The notes under the pieces were generated by a model that was given only the letters and a program-made list of their open reading frames with translations, ran no database searches and was not told where the DNA came from. The translations under genes and the position numbers were made by a program. A stretch of 64,000 nucleotides of DNA from DASYGT01 sp035999365 (GTDB lineage: Bacteria; Actinomycetota; Actinomycetes; Mycobacteriales; Jatrophihabitantaceae): the NCBI GenBank assembly GCA_035999365.1, contig DASYGT010000028.1:1-64000 (forward strand), in the 5' to 3' direction. Of this stretch, positions 49,677-58,818 are shown in pieces. Each line of letters opens with the position of its first letter. The stretch's first letter is position 1.

Positions 49677-50944
49677 GGGCGCCCCGCCGGTGCTACCTGG
49701 CGCTCGTGGTGCATCGCGATCGCGCGGCGGTACACCTGCGCCGTGGCCGCGGCGGTGGCCATCCAGCTGAACCGCTCCTCTGCCCGTGCGCGTGCGGCAA
49801 CCCCGATCGCAGCACGTCGGGCCGGGTCGCGCAGCAGTTCGTCGATCGCCGCGGCGAGAGCAGCCGGGTCTCCCGGCGGCACCAGGACGCCACAGCTGCC
49901 GTCGCGGCCGACGACCTCCGGCAGGGCAGATGTGTCACTGGCGACGAGCGGCGTGCCCGACGCCATGGCCTCGACGGCCGGCAGGGAGAACCCCTCGTAG
50001 AGCGAGGGAACCACCGCGACCTCGGCCGATGCCATCAGTTCGGCGATCTCGGTGTCGCCGAGACCCGACACGAACTGCACGCGATGGGCGATTCCGAGAT
50101 CGGCAACCAGCTTCTCGGTCGGGCCTCCGGGCGCAGGCTTCGTCACTACCGTCAGCAGTGCATCGAGTTCCGGCGGCAACTCGGCGACCGCGCGAAGCAG
50201 CACGCTCAGGCCCTTGAGAGGTACGTCCGCGCTGCACATCGCGACGATGCGGCCCGGCACCCGCGGGCCACGCGGGCGGAACTGGTCGGTGTCGACGCCG
50301 ATCGGCACGACGGCGAGCTGGTCGCGCGTCACGCCGAAATCCCTGATGGAATCGAGCGCGCTGTTCTGCGATGGCGTGACCAGGAGCTGGATGCGGCGAG
50401 CCACCCGGGCCTGGGTGCGGACGAAGCCGTACCACCGCCACAGGGCCGGCTTCTTGCGCAGCCCGGCGGCGGCGATGTCTATCCGGCGATCCACGGAGAT
50501 CGGGTGATGAATCGTGCCGACGAGCGGCAGGCCGGCCCTGGGGAGCGCGAGCAGGGCCGGCGCCAGCGTCTGGTTGTCGTGCACGACGTCGAACTCGTCG
50601 GCACGAGCGGCGAGCAGCGGCACGACGCGGCGGCTGAACGTGCGCGGCTCGGGGAAGCCCGCGCTGCACATGATCGCGAACTCGAGGACGTCGGTGCTGT
50701 CGCGGAACTCGTGCAGCCGCGGGATGCGGAAGGGATCAGGCTCGGCGTACAGATCCAGGCTGGGGACCTGCGTCAGTGCGACATCGTCGTCGAGTTCGGG
50801 ATACGGCGGGCCCGAGAAGACCTCGACGCGGTGACCCAACGCGGTGAGCGCCCGTGACATCTGCCGTACGTAGATGCCCTGACCGCCGCAATGCGGCTTG
50901 CTGCGATAGGACGTGAGGGCGATCCGCAACGGGGAGTCTGCCAA
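49670..50944 (-). CDS. Glycosyltransferase family 4, ManT-like mannosyltransferase
   Basis: 424 aa. GT4 N-terminus MADSPLRIALTSYRSKPHCGGQGIYVRQ with the glycine loop, central ADVPLKGLSVLLRAVAEL, and the EX7E region LYEGFSLPAVEAMASGTPLVASDTSALPEVV. In mycobacteria the corresponding enzyme (ManT) extends alpha-1,4-mannan with GDP-mannose before 3-O-methylation. First gene of the four-gene MMP-like operon; each junction overlaps. The preceding mmsA gene is on the same strand, about 100 bases away. Confidence 0.85.
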   Translation of the reverse strand: MADSPLRIALTSYRSKPHCGGQGIYVRQMSRALTALGHRVEVFSGPPYPELDDDVALTQVPSLDLYAEPDPFRIPRLHEFRDSTDVLEFAIMCSAGFPEPRTFSRRVVPLLAARADEFDVVHDNQTLAPALLALPRAGLPLVGTIHHPISVDRRIDIAAAGLRKKPALWRWYGFVRTQARVARRIQLLVTPSQNSALDSIRDFGVTRDQLAVVPIGVDTDQFRPRGPRVPGRIVAMCSADVPLKGLSVLLRAVAELPPELDALLTVVTKPAPGGPTEKLVADLGIAHRVQFVSGLGDTEIAELMASAEVAVVPSLYEGFSLPAVEAMASGTPLVASDTSALPEVVGRDGSCGVLVPPGDPAALAAAIDELLRDPARRAAIGVAARARAEERFSWMATAAATAQVYRRAIAMHHERQVAPAGRPC

Positions 50945-51048
50945 GGCTCTGCCTCCGGGGGTGTCCGACGGCGCCGAGCCGTGCCAGGGCGAGTCTAGTT
51001 GGCTGCGCGATCATGCTCACCTCGAGCGGCGCGTGCCCCTCGGCCTGG

Positions 51049-52539
51049 TCAGCGGGTGCGCGGGAAGCCCAGGTCGACCGTCGACGTCGACGGGTCGGGC
51101 CAGCGCGAGGTGACGACCTTGCCGCGCGTGTAGAAATTGACGCCCTCGGGCCCGTACATGTGGGTATCGCCGAACAGCGATCCCCTCCAGCCGCCGAAGG
51201 AGTAGTACGCGACAGGTACCGGGATGGGGACGTTGATGCCCACCATGCCGACCTCGACGTCGAACTGGAACTGCCGGGCCGCCCCGCCGTCGCGGGTGAA
51301 GATCGCGGTGCCGTTCGCGTACGGGTTGGCGTTGATGAGAGTGATGGCTTCTTCGTAGGTGCCGGCGCGCACGACGCAGAGCACCGGGCCGAAGATCTCG
51401 TCGGTGTACACCGCCATCTCGGGCGTGACGTGGTCGAGCAGCGTCGTGCCGAGGAAGAATCCGTCGGCGGGAACCTCCGCCTCGCGGCCGTCGACCACGA
51501 CCTGCGCGCCGGCAGATGCCCCCTCGCCGATGTAGCCGGCGACGCGGTCTCGGTGTTCGCGGGTGATCAGCGGCCCCATCTCCGAGTCCGGGTCGGCACC
51601 GTTGCCGATGCGCAGCTTCGGCAGCCGCGCCGAGATTGCCTCGACGAGGCTGTCGCCGACATCGCCGACGGCCACCGCGACAGAGATCGCCATACAGCGC
51701 TCACCGGCCGCGCCGTAGGCAGCCGACACCGCGGCATCGGCCGCGAGGTCGAGATCGGCATCCGGCAGTACCACCATGTGGTTCTTGGCGCCGCCCAGCG
51801 CCTGCACGCGCTTGCCCTGTGCCGTTCCCCGCTCGTAGATGTAGCGGGCGATGGGTGTCGAGCCGACGAAGCTCACCGCGGCGATATCCGCGTGGTCGAG
51901 GATGGCGTCGACTGCCTCCTTGTCGCCCTGCACCACCGAGAACACACCGTCGGGCAGTCCGGCGCGTTTCCAGAGCTGAGCGAGGAACAGCGATGCGGAC
52001 GGGTCCTTCTCGCTCGGTTTGAGGACGAAGGCGTTGCCGCACGCAATCGCGTTGGCGGCCATCCACAGCGGCACCATCACCGGGAAATTGAACGGCGTGA
52101 TTCCGGCGACGACCCCGAGCGGTTGCCGGATCGAATACACGTCGACGCCGGTGGCGGCCTGTTCGCTGAAACCGCCCTTCATCAGGTGGGGGACACCGCA
52201 GGCGAACTCAACGTTCTCGAGCCCGCGGGCGACCTCGCCACCGGAATCGGCGAGCACCTTGCCGTGCTCGGCCGTGACGATCGCGCTCAACTCGTCGGCG
52301 TGCTCGTGGAGCAGTTCGCGAAAGGCGAACAGGACGGCGGAGCGCCGCGACAGCGATGCCGAGCGCCACTCGCCGGCGACGGCGACGGCGCTGGCTACGG
52401 CGCGGTTGACGTCGGCGGCGGAGGCGAGTTCGACCTCGCCCGTCTGCTCGCCGGTAGCCGGGTTGAACACGGCGCCGGCGCGCCCGCTCGTGCCCGAGAC
52501 AGGCCGGCCGTCGATCCAGTGCGTGATGCGGGTGGTCAT
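51049..52539 (-). CDS. mmsA: Methylmalonate-semialdehyde dehydrogenase (CoA-acylating)
   Basis: 496 aa. Catalytic Cys282 (GERCMAIS), Asn151 (TPFNFPVMVP), and LGGAKNHMVVLPDAD at 248-262, the mark of MMSDH, which lacks the usual ELGG glutamate and uses CoA. Converts methylmalonate or malonate semialdehyde to propionyl- or acetyl-CoA in valine, pyrimidine and inositol catabolism. Stands alone between the MMP-like operon and an epimerase-like gene on the minus strand. Confidence 0.95.
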   Translation of the reverse strand: MTTRITHWIDGRPVSGTSGRAGAVFNPATGEQTGEVELASAADVNRAVASAVAVAGEWRSASLSRRSAVLFAFRELLHEHADELSAIVTAEHGKVLADSGGEVARGLENVEFACGVPHLMKGGFSEQAATGVDVYSIRQPLGVVAGITPFNFPVMVPLWMAANAIACGNAFVLKPSEKDPSASLFLAQLWKRAGLPDGVFSVVQGDKEAVDAILDHADIAAVSFVGSTPIARYIYERGTAQGKRVQALGGAKNHMVVLPDADLDLAADAAVSAAYGAAGERCMAISVAVAVGDVGDSLVEAISARLPKLRIGNGADPDSEMGPLITREHRDRVAGYIGEGASAGAQVVVDGREAEVPADGFFLGTTLLDHVTPEMAVYTDEIFGPVLCVVRAGTYEEAITLINANPYANGTAIFTRDGGAARQFQFDVEVGMVGINVPIPVPVAYYSFGGWRGSLFGDTHMYGPEGVNFYTRGKVVTSRWPDPSTSTVDLGFPRTR

Positions 52540-52604
52540 GCGTTGACGTTACGACACGGCAGGCGCCTGGAGCGCGGTTGCTGCCCGCACCGCTGCGACC
52601 CCGC

Positions 52605-53594
52605 CTACGCCGATCGGGCGTCCGCGAGCAGGGTGCGTTCCAGGTCCGCGGGTAGGCCGACGGGGTCGCGATCGGGCCGTTGCGCCGGCATTCCAGCGCG
52701 CTGCAGCCAGAGCCAGGTGTCGAGGACGGTGTCCTGCACCGGGCGGCAGCGCAGGCCTGTCGCGGCGGCCCGACTGGTGTCGCCCTCGAGAAACCCGGCG
52801 AACTCGCCCGCCTCGGGAACCCAGCAGGGCAGCTGCGTCCAGGGCTGCGCGCCGGCGGCAGCAAGGTCGCCCTCGTCGATCCAGACGAACTCGGCATCGG
52901 ACCCCGTCGCGGCGCGGCACGCCTCGAGCAACCCCTGAGTGGTGGTGTGGCCGCTCGGGCCGACGACGTCGACGGCTCCGCGCAAACCGTCGGCGAGCCC
53001 GTCGAGAAGCCAGGCCGCCAGGTCGCGTGCGTCGACGTATTGCAGCGGCCGGGCAGGCCGCCCGGGTGCGACTACCCGTCCGCCCCGGGCGATCCGGTCG
53101 AGCCACCACGGCAGGCGGCCGACGTCCTCGTACGGTCCGAGGATCACTCCGGCGCGGCCCAGCAGTGCGTCAGGAAAAGATTCGAGGACCGCGAGTTCGG
53201 CCCCGCGCTTTATCGCGGCATAGTCACCGGTGACGGCACCGGGGTCGCCGTCGACCACCGGCGACTTCTCGTCGACGTGTGCGCCCCACTCGTACACCGA
53301 GCAGCTCGACACGTAGCCGTATTTCCGGGCGTGGCCGCGCAAGAGTTGGGCGGCGGTGCGCGCGGCGGCCGGAGCGCCGGACCAGGTGTCTACGACCGCG
53401 TCCCACGACGCGCCACCGAGCGCCTCGGCAAGGGCCAGTGGATCGCAGCGATCGGCCAGCAGCTGGTTTGCGCCGTCGGCCGGCGCGCCGGTGATTCCCC
53501 GGTGCAGCGCCGTGACATCCCAGCCACGCGCGAGCGCGTCGGCAACCACGGCCCGCCCGACGAAGCGCGTTCCGCCCAGCACGAGGAGTCGCAT
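52605..53594 (-). CDS. NAD-dependent epimerase/dehydratase-like reductase
   Basis: 329 aa. Rossmann motif RLLVLGGTRFVGRAVV (GGTRFVG variant of GxxGxxG) and then KYGYVSSCSVYEWGAH; the active-site Tyr is in GDYAAIKRGAE (YxxxK). This GGTxFVG family contains isoflavone-reductase-like and sugar-nucleotide-type enzymes, frequent in actinobacteria. Substrate unknown. It lies 65 bases upstream of mmsA. Confidence 0.84.
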   Translation of the reverse strand: MRLLVLGGTRFVGRAVVADALARGWDVTALHRGITGAPADGANQLLADRCDPLALAEALGGASWDAVVDTWSGAPAAARTAAQLLRGHARKYGYVSSCSVYEWGAHVDEKSPVVDGDPGAVTGDYAAIKRGAELAVLESFPDALLGRAGVILGPYEDVGRLPWWLDRIARGGRVVAPGRPARPLQYVDARDLAAWLLDGLADGLRGAVDVVGPSGHTTTQGLLEACRAATGSDAEFVWIDEGDLAAAGAQPWTQLPCWVPEAGEFAGFLEGDTSRAAATGLRCRPVQDTVLDTWLWLQRAGMPAQRPDRDPVGLPADLERTLLADARSA

Positions 53595-53674
53595 GCAGCC
53601 CAGCTTGCCGAAGGATGGGCGAATCCGCGCGGGGGTTCGCTCTCGGCGTGACGAGCGCCGACGCTGCTACCGAA

Positions 53675-54130
53675 TCACGTCGTACCGCCGCCGACCTCCT
53701 CATCAGTGGTGATCTGCGCCTGGTACGGCGTGGACCCGCCGAACGAACTGGCGATCAGCGTGCCCACGTCGTCAGCGACTCCCATGACGGCGCGCATCGC
53801 CTGCGCCAGTACTGGTTGGGTCAACCCGATGGGGCTGATCGTCTGCGTGACGAGGACCACGCCACCGCTCCAGGAGACGGCGGCCGAGAGTGCCCGGGAC
53901 TGGATGTCGTTCAACTCGGCGTACACCTTGGCCGAGGGCTTGATGCCGTGCGCCGCATGTGCGAACACCCGCACCATGACGGGCGTGGAGTCGACGATCG
54001 ACACCCAACAGGCCGACGTCTCACCCCGGAACGGGTAATCGCCGTCGTCGTCCTCGATCACGCGGCAGGTGTCCCATTCGGCCTGCAGCAACCGCTCGAC
54101 GTGCGATCTGATCCACTGCGCCTCCGTCAT
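53675..54130 (-). CDS. YbjN-like / type III secretion chaperone-like protein
   Basis: 151 aa from ATG 54130. The pattern WIRSHVERLLQAEWDTCRVIEDDDGDYPFRGETSACWVSI followed by MVRVFAHAAHGIKPSAKVYAELNDIQ is that of small YbjN-domain proteins with a T3SS-chaperone fold. These bind protein partners; in actinobacteria the family is common and of unknown function. A longer frame to 54325 was rejected. Confidence 0.75.
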   Translation of the reverse strand: MTEAQWIRSHVERLLQAEWDTCRVIEDDDGDYPFRGETSACWVSIVDSTPVMVRVFAHAAHGIKPSAKVYAELNDIQSRALSAAVSWSGGVVLVTQTISPIGLTQPVLAQAMRAVMGVADDVGTLIASSFGGSTPYQAQITTDEEVGGGTT

Positions 54131-54200
54131 GGCGTCCTCCGCTCTCCCACCCCGACGGTGGCACAGGGGTGCGACAGTTTGCGCCTTCGGCGCTCGAGGA

Positions 54201-54803
54201 TCAGCCGGGTAAGTGCGACGCCGAGACGGCGGGGGCGGAGCGCCGCTCGCCTGCGCTCGCCAGCTGCAGCCCGAGGGCGGTCGCGGCGATCCCGGCGACG
54301 GCCACGATCGTGATGGACCACGCACCGGCGGGCTTCGTCGGCATGGTGAACAGGATGCCGAGGGCCACCCCGGTGTTGCCGTACGCGCCGGCCCAGACGA
54401 GCCGGTTCACGACCATCGCGCGGATCTCCTGCGTAATCGGCCCGTCGGGCTCCGCCTCGACGGTCTCGTGCAGCTTCTTGCCCGCGGGTGCCAGCACCAT
54501 GCCGCCATAGGCCTCCATGAGCACAAGCCCCACGACTGCGGTGAGCACCCAGCCGTCGCTCCAGCTGAACTGCCCACCCGACAGGTGGATCAGCCAGGCG
54601 CCCAGGACGATCAGGATGAGAACGAGCACCGGGAACATCGGCTCGGCTCGATGCGCGACTCGTGCCCACGACCGCAACACCGAGACGTTCTCTGCCTTGC
54701 GCATTTGCGACAGTCCGACCAGAAGTACCGCAGCGACGGCGAATGCCGCGACCGCGACCCCGATATGCAAGAACAGCACGACGTCGGCAGTCTTGATGTG
54801 CAT
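54201..54803 (-). CDS. DUF2269-type membrane protein
   Basis: 200 aa with four hydrophobic helices, among them VVLFLHIGVAVAAFAVAAVLLVGL and the stretch MFPVLVLILIVLGAWLIHLS. HIGVAV with a conserved His in the first helix and the overall layout match DUF2269 (heme- or redox-associated membrane proteins). An inverted repeat (54826-54832/54842-54848) lies upstream between this and the MFS gene. Function not established. Confidence 0.72.
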   Translation of the reverse strand: MHIKTADVVLFLHIGVAVAAFAVAAVLLVGLSQMRKAENVSVLRSWARVAHRAEPMFPVLVLILIVLGAWLIHLSGGQFSWSDGWVLTAVVGLVLMEAYGGMVLAPAGKKLHETVEAEPDGPITQEIRAMVVNRLVWAGAYGNTGVALGILFTMPTKPAGAWSITIVAVAGIAATALGLQLASAGERRSAPAVSASHLPG

Positions 54804-54979
54804 GGATCCTCCGCTGGTAGGCCGTGATCACCGCAGGCCATGGTGATCTCGTGCCGCCCCTGACGCAAGTACCTCGGGCCGTTCTTGTACCACCGGAAAT
54901 TCGCCCGGCCATGGGCACGCTGTCGGTGGACGGGTGCAGACTCGAATCGACAGCTCGATCCGACCGTGGGGGACGACTC

Positions 54980-56506
54980 ATGCGCAAGTGGCTGCCGCTG
55001 ATCACGGTGTGCCTCGGCACATTCATGCTGTTGATCGACGTGACGATCGTGAACACCGCGCTGCCGCGGATGGTGATCGATCTGCACGCCTCGTTCGCCT
55101 CGCTGCAGTGGGTCGTCGACGCGTACGCGCTGACCCTCGCGGCGTTGGTGCTGGGCACGGGCACGATCGCCGACCGAGTGGGGCACCGCAAGGCCTACAT
55201 CGCCGGTCTCGCGCTTTTCGCGGCGTCCTCGTTCGTCTGTGGTGTCTCGCCGAACTCCGGCGTGCTCGTCGCGGCTCGGGCGGTGCAGGGGGTGGGTGCC
55301 GCAGCGATGTTCGCGACGACGTTCGCCCTGCTCAACAGCAACTACACCGGACGCGACCGAGGCACCGCCTACGGCATGTGGGGCGCGGTTGCGGGGGCAT
55401 CGGCAGCCATCGGTCCGATCATTGGTGGCCTGCTCACCCAGGGCCTGTCGTGGCGGTGGATCTTCTTCGTCAACCTGCCGGTCAGTGTGATCGCCATCCT
55501 GCTGTGTGTCCGGACGCTGAAGGACGTCCACGATCCGCTCAAGGCGCGGATCGATATCTGGGGCATGTTCACCTTCTCCGCGGCGGCAGGCGCGGCAACG
55601 TACGCGATGATCCGCGCGAACGACGACGGTTGGTCCAACGGCGTCACCTGGTTCATGCTCGGCGCCTGCGCCGTTCTTGTTGCCGTGTTCATCGCGATCG
55701 AGCGCCGAACGGAACACGCGATGCTCGACCTCGAGCTGATGAAGCGCCGCTCGTTCGTCGGTGTCCTGATCGCCGGCGTCCTGCTGACCTTCGCCGCGTT
55801 CGCCGCCTTCACCTACGTGTCGATCTGGCTGCAGTCCGTGCTGGGCATGAGCCCGATCGAGTCCGGTCTCGTCGGCCTACCGATGTCGGCGATGGCATTC
55901 ATCGTGTCCGCGTCCATCGGGCGCTTCCTGCACGGCGACAACTCGGGGCGCATCATCGGCATCGGCCTGCTCTTCATCGGCGCGGGCGGCCTCATCGGTG
56001 CTCTGCTCACGCATGGCACCGCCACCTGGACCGCGCTCGCACCCGGATTCCTTGTGATCGGCATCGGCGTCGGTCTGGCTACGCCCACCCTCGGTTCGGC
56101 AGCGATGTCGGCAGTCCCCCCGCAGCGGGGCGGCATGGCCGCCGGGGCCGTCAACACGGCACGGCAGCTGGGCTTCGCGTTCGGTATCGCCGCGCTGGGC
56201 AGCGTGTTCACTGCACGCGCCCAGGCGGTGCTAGCCGACCGCGGCGTGCCCGCGTCCGCCGGCGTGGCGCGCGCCGTCGCGGGCGGACGCGGCGCCGAGT
56301 TGATCCACCGCGCTCCCGCGGCTGCCCGGCGCGCCGCGAGCGACGGCATCCACGCTGCAGCCGTCGCGGGTGTGCAGGGCACCCTTGCGACGGCCGGGGC
56401 AGTGGGGGTCTGCGCCGGCTTCCTCGTGCTCTACCTCGTCCGGAAACCGCGCAGTGCGGCCCCGTCCGAGGTCAGCCCGCAGCCAGCTCCGTCCGGGACG
56501 CGGTGA
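54980..56506 (+). CDS. MFS exporter, DHA2 (14-helix) family
   Basis: 508 aa from ATG 54980 (G-rich site GGGGGAC before it); an in-frame start at 54824 would lack TM character. Motifs LIDVTIVNTALPRMVIDLHASFASLQWVVDAYAL, DRVGHRKAYI and antiporter motif C (GAVAGASAAIGPIIGGLL). About 14 helices. Family members export drugs, dyes or lipid-like compounds by proton antiport. Divergent from the DUF2269 gene; the shared region contains an inverted repeat. Confidence 0.88.
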   Translation: MRKWLPLITVCLGTFMLLIDVTIVNTALPRMVIDLHASFASLQWVVDAYALTLAALVLGTGTIADRVGHRKAYIAGLALFAASSFVCGVSPNSGVLVAARAVQGVGAAAMFATTFALLNSNYTGRDRGTAYGMWGAVAGASAAIGPIIGGLLTQGLSWRWIFFVNLPVSVIAILLCVRTLKDVHDPLKARIDIWGMFTFSAAAGAATYAMIRANDDGWSNGVTWFMLGACAVLVAVFIAIERRTEHAMLDLELMKRRSFVGVLIAGVLLTFAAFAAFTYVSIWLQSVLGMSPIESGLVGLPMSAMAFIVSASIGRFLHGDNSGRIIGIGLLFIGAGGLIGALLTHGTATWTALAPGFLVIGIGVGLATPTLGSAAMSAVPPQRGGMAAGAVNTARQLGFAFGIAALGSVFTARAQAVLADRGVPASAGVARAVAGGRGAELIHRAPAAARRAASDGIHAAAVAGVQGTLATAGAVGVCAGFLVLYLVRKPRSAAPSEVSPQPAPSGTR

Positions 56507-56560
56507 CTGCGGATCAGCGATGCCACGCTGGCGTCTACGGCGATCACGAGGGAGCGCGTC

Positions 56561-56956
56561 ATGTCCGACCAACCTGCCGCAGTTCGCGCTTGGCACCGCG
56601 TCGTCGATGCGAAGGACGCTGGGCTCCTCGACGATCTCTTGGCCGACGACGTGGTGTTCCGGTCTCCGGCCGTCTTCGCTCCACAGGAGGGCAAGGCGAT
56701 CACCGCCGTCTATCTCGCCGCCGCGCTCGACGTGTTGGGCCCGACATTGCGCTACACCCACCAGTGGCATGACGAGTCCAGCGCGGTACTCGAGTTCGAG
56801 GCAGACCTCGACGGCGTCCTCGTGCACGGCGTCGACATGCTGCAGTGGAACAACGACGACAAGCTGAGCAGCTTCACGGTGATGGTGCGCCCGATGCGTG
56901 GCCTCGAGCAGCTGGTGCTGCACATGCGGCGGCGACTCGATGCCGGCCAATCCTGA
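56561..56956 (+). CDS. SnoaL/NTF2-like protein
   Basis: 131 aa. Fold phrases AWHRVVDAKDAGLLDDLLADDVVFRSPAVF and LEFEADLDGVLVHGVDMLQWNNDDKLSSFTVMVRPMRGLEQL match the SnoaL/NTF2 group. Probably a small isomerase, hydrolase or ligand-binding protein. It follows the MFS exporter by 54 bases and may share its transcript. Confidence 0.78.
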   Translation: MSDQPAAVRAWHRVVDAKDAGLLDDLLADDVVFRSPAVFAPQEGKAITAVYLAAALDVLGPTLRYTHQWHDESSAVLEFEADLDGVLVHGVDMLQWNNDDKLSSFTVMVRPMRGLEQLVLHMRRRLDAGQS

Positions 56957-57013
56957 CCAGCCGTGCGCGGCATGGTCACGAGAGTCGGTTCAGGGGTGCC
57001 GCCTGCGCGCGGG

Positions 57014-58042
57014 TCACCCGTCCGAATAGGGCTGCATCACGACTGCGGGGTCGAAGTCGATTCTGCCGAGTTCGTATACGCCGCCGTGCGGTGTGACGAG
57101 GTGTTGACGGCTGTCGCCACCAGCCCTCTTCCGATGCCAGACGCTCAGCGCTAGCCCCGCCACCGAACAGTTGCGCACCTGGTGCCGTCCGCCGGTCGGG
57201 TCCGCGTACTGCCAGCCCACGCTCGCGGCGATCGGCGCGGAAACCCGCGCGCTGACCGAAACGCCGTGCCCTGGGAGGACGAGGTCGCATCCGTCACTAC
57301 GTTCCCGCACGGTGGCTCGGTTCCCCATTCCACCTATGCGGTGACGCACGCCGGCTGCGCCGTCCGGGGCGAACACTCCGTTGGCGATCCACGGCAGGAG
57401 AACCGGTCCGAGCTTGATCCGGCCGATGACGACGTCGAGCCACGCATCGGGATGCTCGGTGAACGACGCGCCGCGCAGCCAGATCCAGCGATGGGCATGT
57501 TCGGCCCCCCAGTTGTGGCCGAGCATGCCCGGCCAGCCGTCGAGGCTCAGGGTTCGACCCGCGAGGGTGACAGTCCCGCGGACGAGCATCGACGGGTACG
57601 GACTCGTCGACTTCGTTCGTGGCACGGGAGAGCGGTACATCCAGGGGTAGGGCAGGTGCCGCAGCTCGGCGTCGGTCGGCTCGAACTGCAGCTTCCAGGA
57701 GGCGCTCACGCCGTGCCCGGAGATCTCGCCGTAGGCGCCGTCGCGGCGCACGGCTCCGTGTTCGCCCATGACGATCAGTCGTGCTCCGTCGACCGTGGGC
57801 TCGTCCGTGCTCGGTGCGTCGCCGGTGATCTTCACTGCGGTCGGGCCGCCGGGTTCGAAGAGGGTGAACCAGATCGATCCAGTCGCGACCCCGCCCGGTG
57901 GTTGGTGAACCGTGTAGCGGATCCAGACGGCAACAGGCTCGACGGGATCGCTCGCGGTGAGGTAGATGCTTTCGTAATGCCCGGCCCGCGCGGCGACGTG
58001 CGGGAATCGGGGCGACAACGTCGTCTGTGATGAAGTCGCCAT
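57014..58042 (-). CDS. AttH/CrtC-like lipocalin-type protein
   Basis: 342 aa. Contains VAVWIRYTVHQPPGG and, at about 175-187, GMLGHNWGAEHAHRWIWLRG. These are hallmarks of the AttH/hydroxyneurosporene-synthase (CrtC)-like double-lipocalin family (GHNWG). Members bind or modify hydrophobic isoprenoid or lipid molecules; the actinobacterial ones are largely uncharacterised. Upstream the region leads to a divergently transcribed methyltransferase. The 3' end converges on the NTF2-like gene. Confidence 0.78.
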   Translation of the reverse strand: MATSSQTTLSPRFPHVAARAGHYESIYLTASDPVEPVAVWIRYTVHQPPGGVATGSIWFTLFEPGGPTAVKITGDAPSTDEPTVDGARLIVMGEHGAVRRDGAYGEISGHGVSASWKLQFEPTDAELRHLPYPWMYRSPVPRTKSTSPYPSMLVRGTVTLAGRTLSLDGWPGMLGHNWGAEHAHRWIWLRGASFTEHPDAWLDVVIGRIKLGPVLLPWIANGVFAPDGAAGVRHRIGGMGNRATVRERSDGCDLVLPGHGVSVSARVSAPIAASVGWQYADPTGGRHQVRNCSVAGLALSVWHRKRAGGDSRQHLVTPHGGVYELGRIDFDPAVVMQPYSDG

Positions 58043-58162
58043 GGTTCAGCCTCCCCGTGGGCGGGCGTCCAGCGGCGGCACGACGGCAACGTAAGCCCGT
58101 TCACTGAAGTGGTCAAACGCGAGGGGGCCGGGGATGTCGGTGGCTTCGGTGATGCTGGCCGT

Positions 58163-58795
58163 GTGACGGACTGGGTCGAGTGGCATGCCCCCTACGCGGA
58201 TCCCCGGTCGGCGCTGACAGCCCGCCTGCGCAGAGTGCAGGAGCACGTCGAGCGAGCCATCGCGCACGCACCGAAGGGTCCGCTCAGCCTGATCAGCCTG
58301 TGCGCCGGGCAAGGGAATGACGTGATCGAAGTGCTGGCTCGCCATCCGCGCCGCCACGACGTGACGGCGACGCTGGTCGAACTCGATCCGCACAACGTCG
58401 CGGCCGCACACCGCCGCGCCGTCGAAGCCCACCTGCCACAGGTGGACGTTCGCAAGGCCGACGCGGCAGAGGTGGCGTCCTTCGCCGACGCTCTGCCGGC
58501 ACACGTGCTGCTCCTGTGCGGAATCTTCGGCAATCTCAGCGACGCCGACATCGACCGGACTGTCGACGCGGCAGCCACGCTGTGTGTCGTCGGTGCGACG
58601 GTGATCTGGACTCGGCACCGTCGCCCCCCGGACCGGACCACGCACATCAGACGCCGCTTCGAAAGAAACGGGTTCGACGAGGTCGACTTCGATGCACTCG
58701 ACACCGAGCCATTCGCCGGGATCGGTGTCCATCGGCTGCGGATCGCCTCACCGGCAGCACCGCCGGACCACGCGCTGTTCCGATTCATACGGTGA
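58163..58795 (+). CDS. Class I SAM methyltransferase
   Basis: 210 aa from GTG 58163. SAM motif I is slightly unusual, SLISLCAGQGNDVIEVLA; the acidic residue at the end of strand 2 is in LVELDPHN; then LLLCGIFGNLSDADIDRT. Likely acts on a small molecule or lipid. The start is uncertain because no Shine-Dalgarno is visible; an upstream frame to 58109 is possible. Followed by the RsbQ-like hydrolase 23 bases later. Confidence 0.72.
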   Translation: MTDWVEWHAPYADPRSALTARLRRVQEHVERAIAHAPKGPLSLISLCAGQGNDVIEVLARHPRRHDVTATLVELDPHNVAAAHRRAVEAHLPQVDVRKADAAEVASFADALPAHVLLLCGIFGNLSDADIDRTVDAAATLCVVGATVIWTRHRRPPDRTTHIRRRFERNGFDEVDFDALDTEPFAGIGVHRLRIASPAAPPDHALFRFIR

Positions 58796-58812
58796 CCAGC
58801 CGTGAGTAGCAT
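58784..58812 (+). promoter_or_regulatory. Probable leaderless promoter of the RsbQ-like gene
   Basis: -35 TTCATA (58784-58789), 17-base spacer and -10 TAGCAT (58807-58812). Transcription would start at the GTG 58819, so the mRNA would be leaderless. The -35 lies inside the preceding methyltransferase gene. Confidence 0.45.
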
Positions 58813-58818
58813 TTTCCC

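Noticed and set aside
51013..52938. 641-codon plus-strand frame
   Set aside because: Antisense shadow of mmsA; repetitive charged composition, no family character.
54824..54979. N-terminal extension of the MFS gene to ATG 54824
   Set aside because: The extra 52 residues are not membrane-like and would run through the divergent promoter region; ATG 54980 has a G-rich ribosome site.
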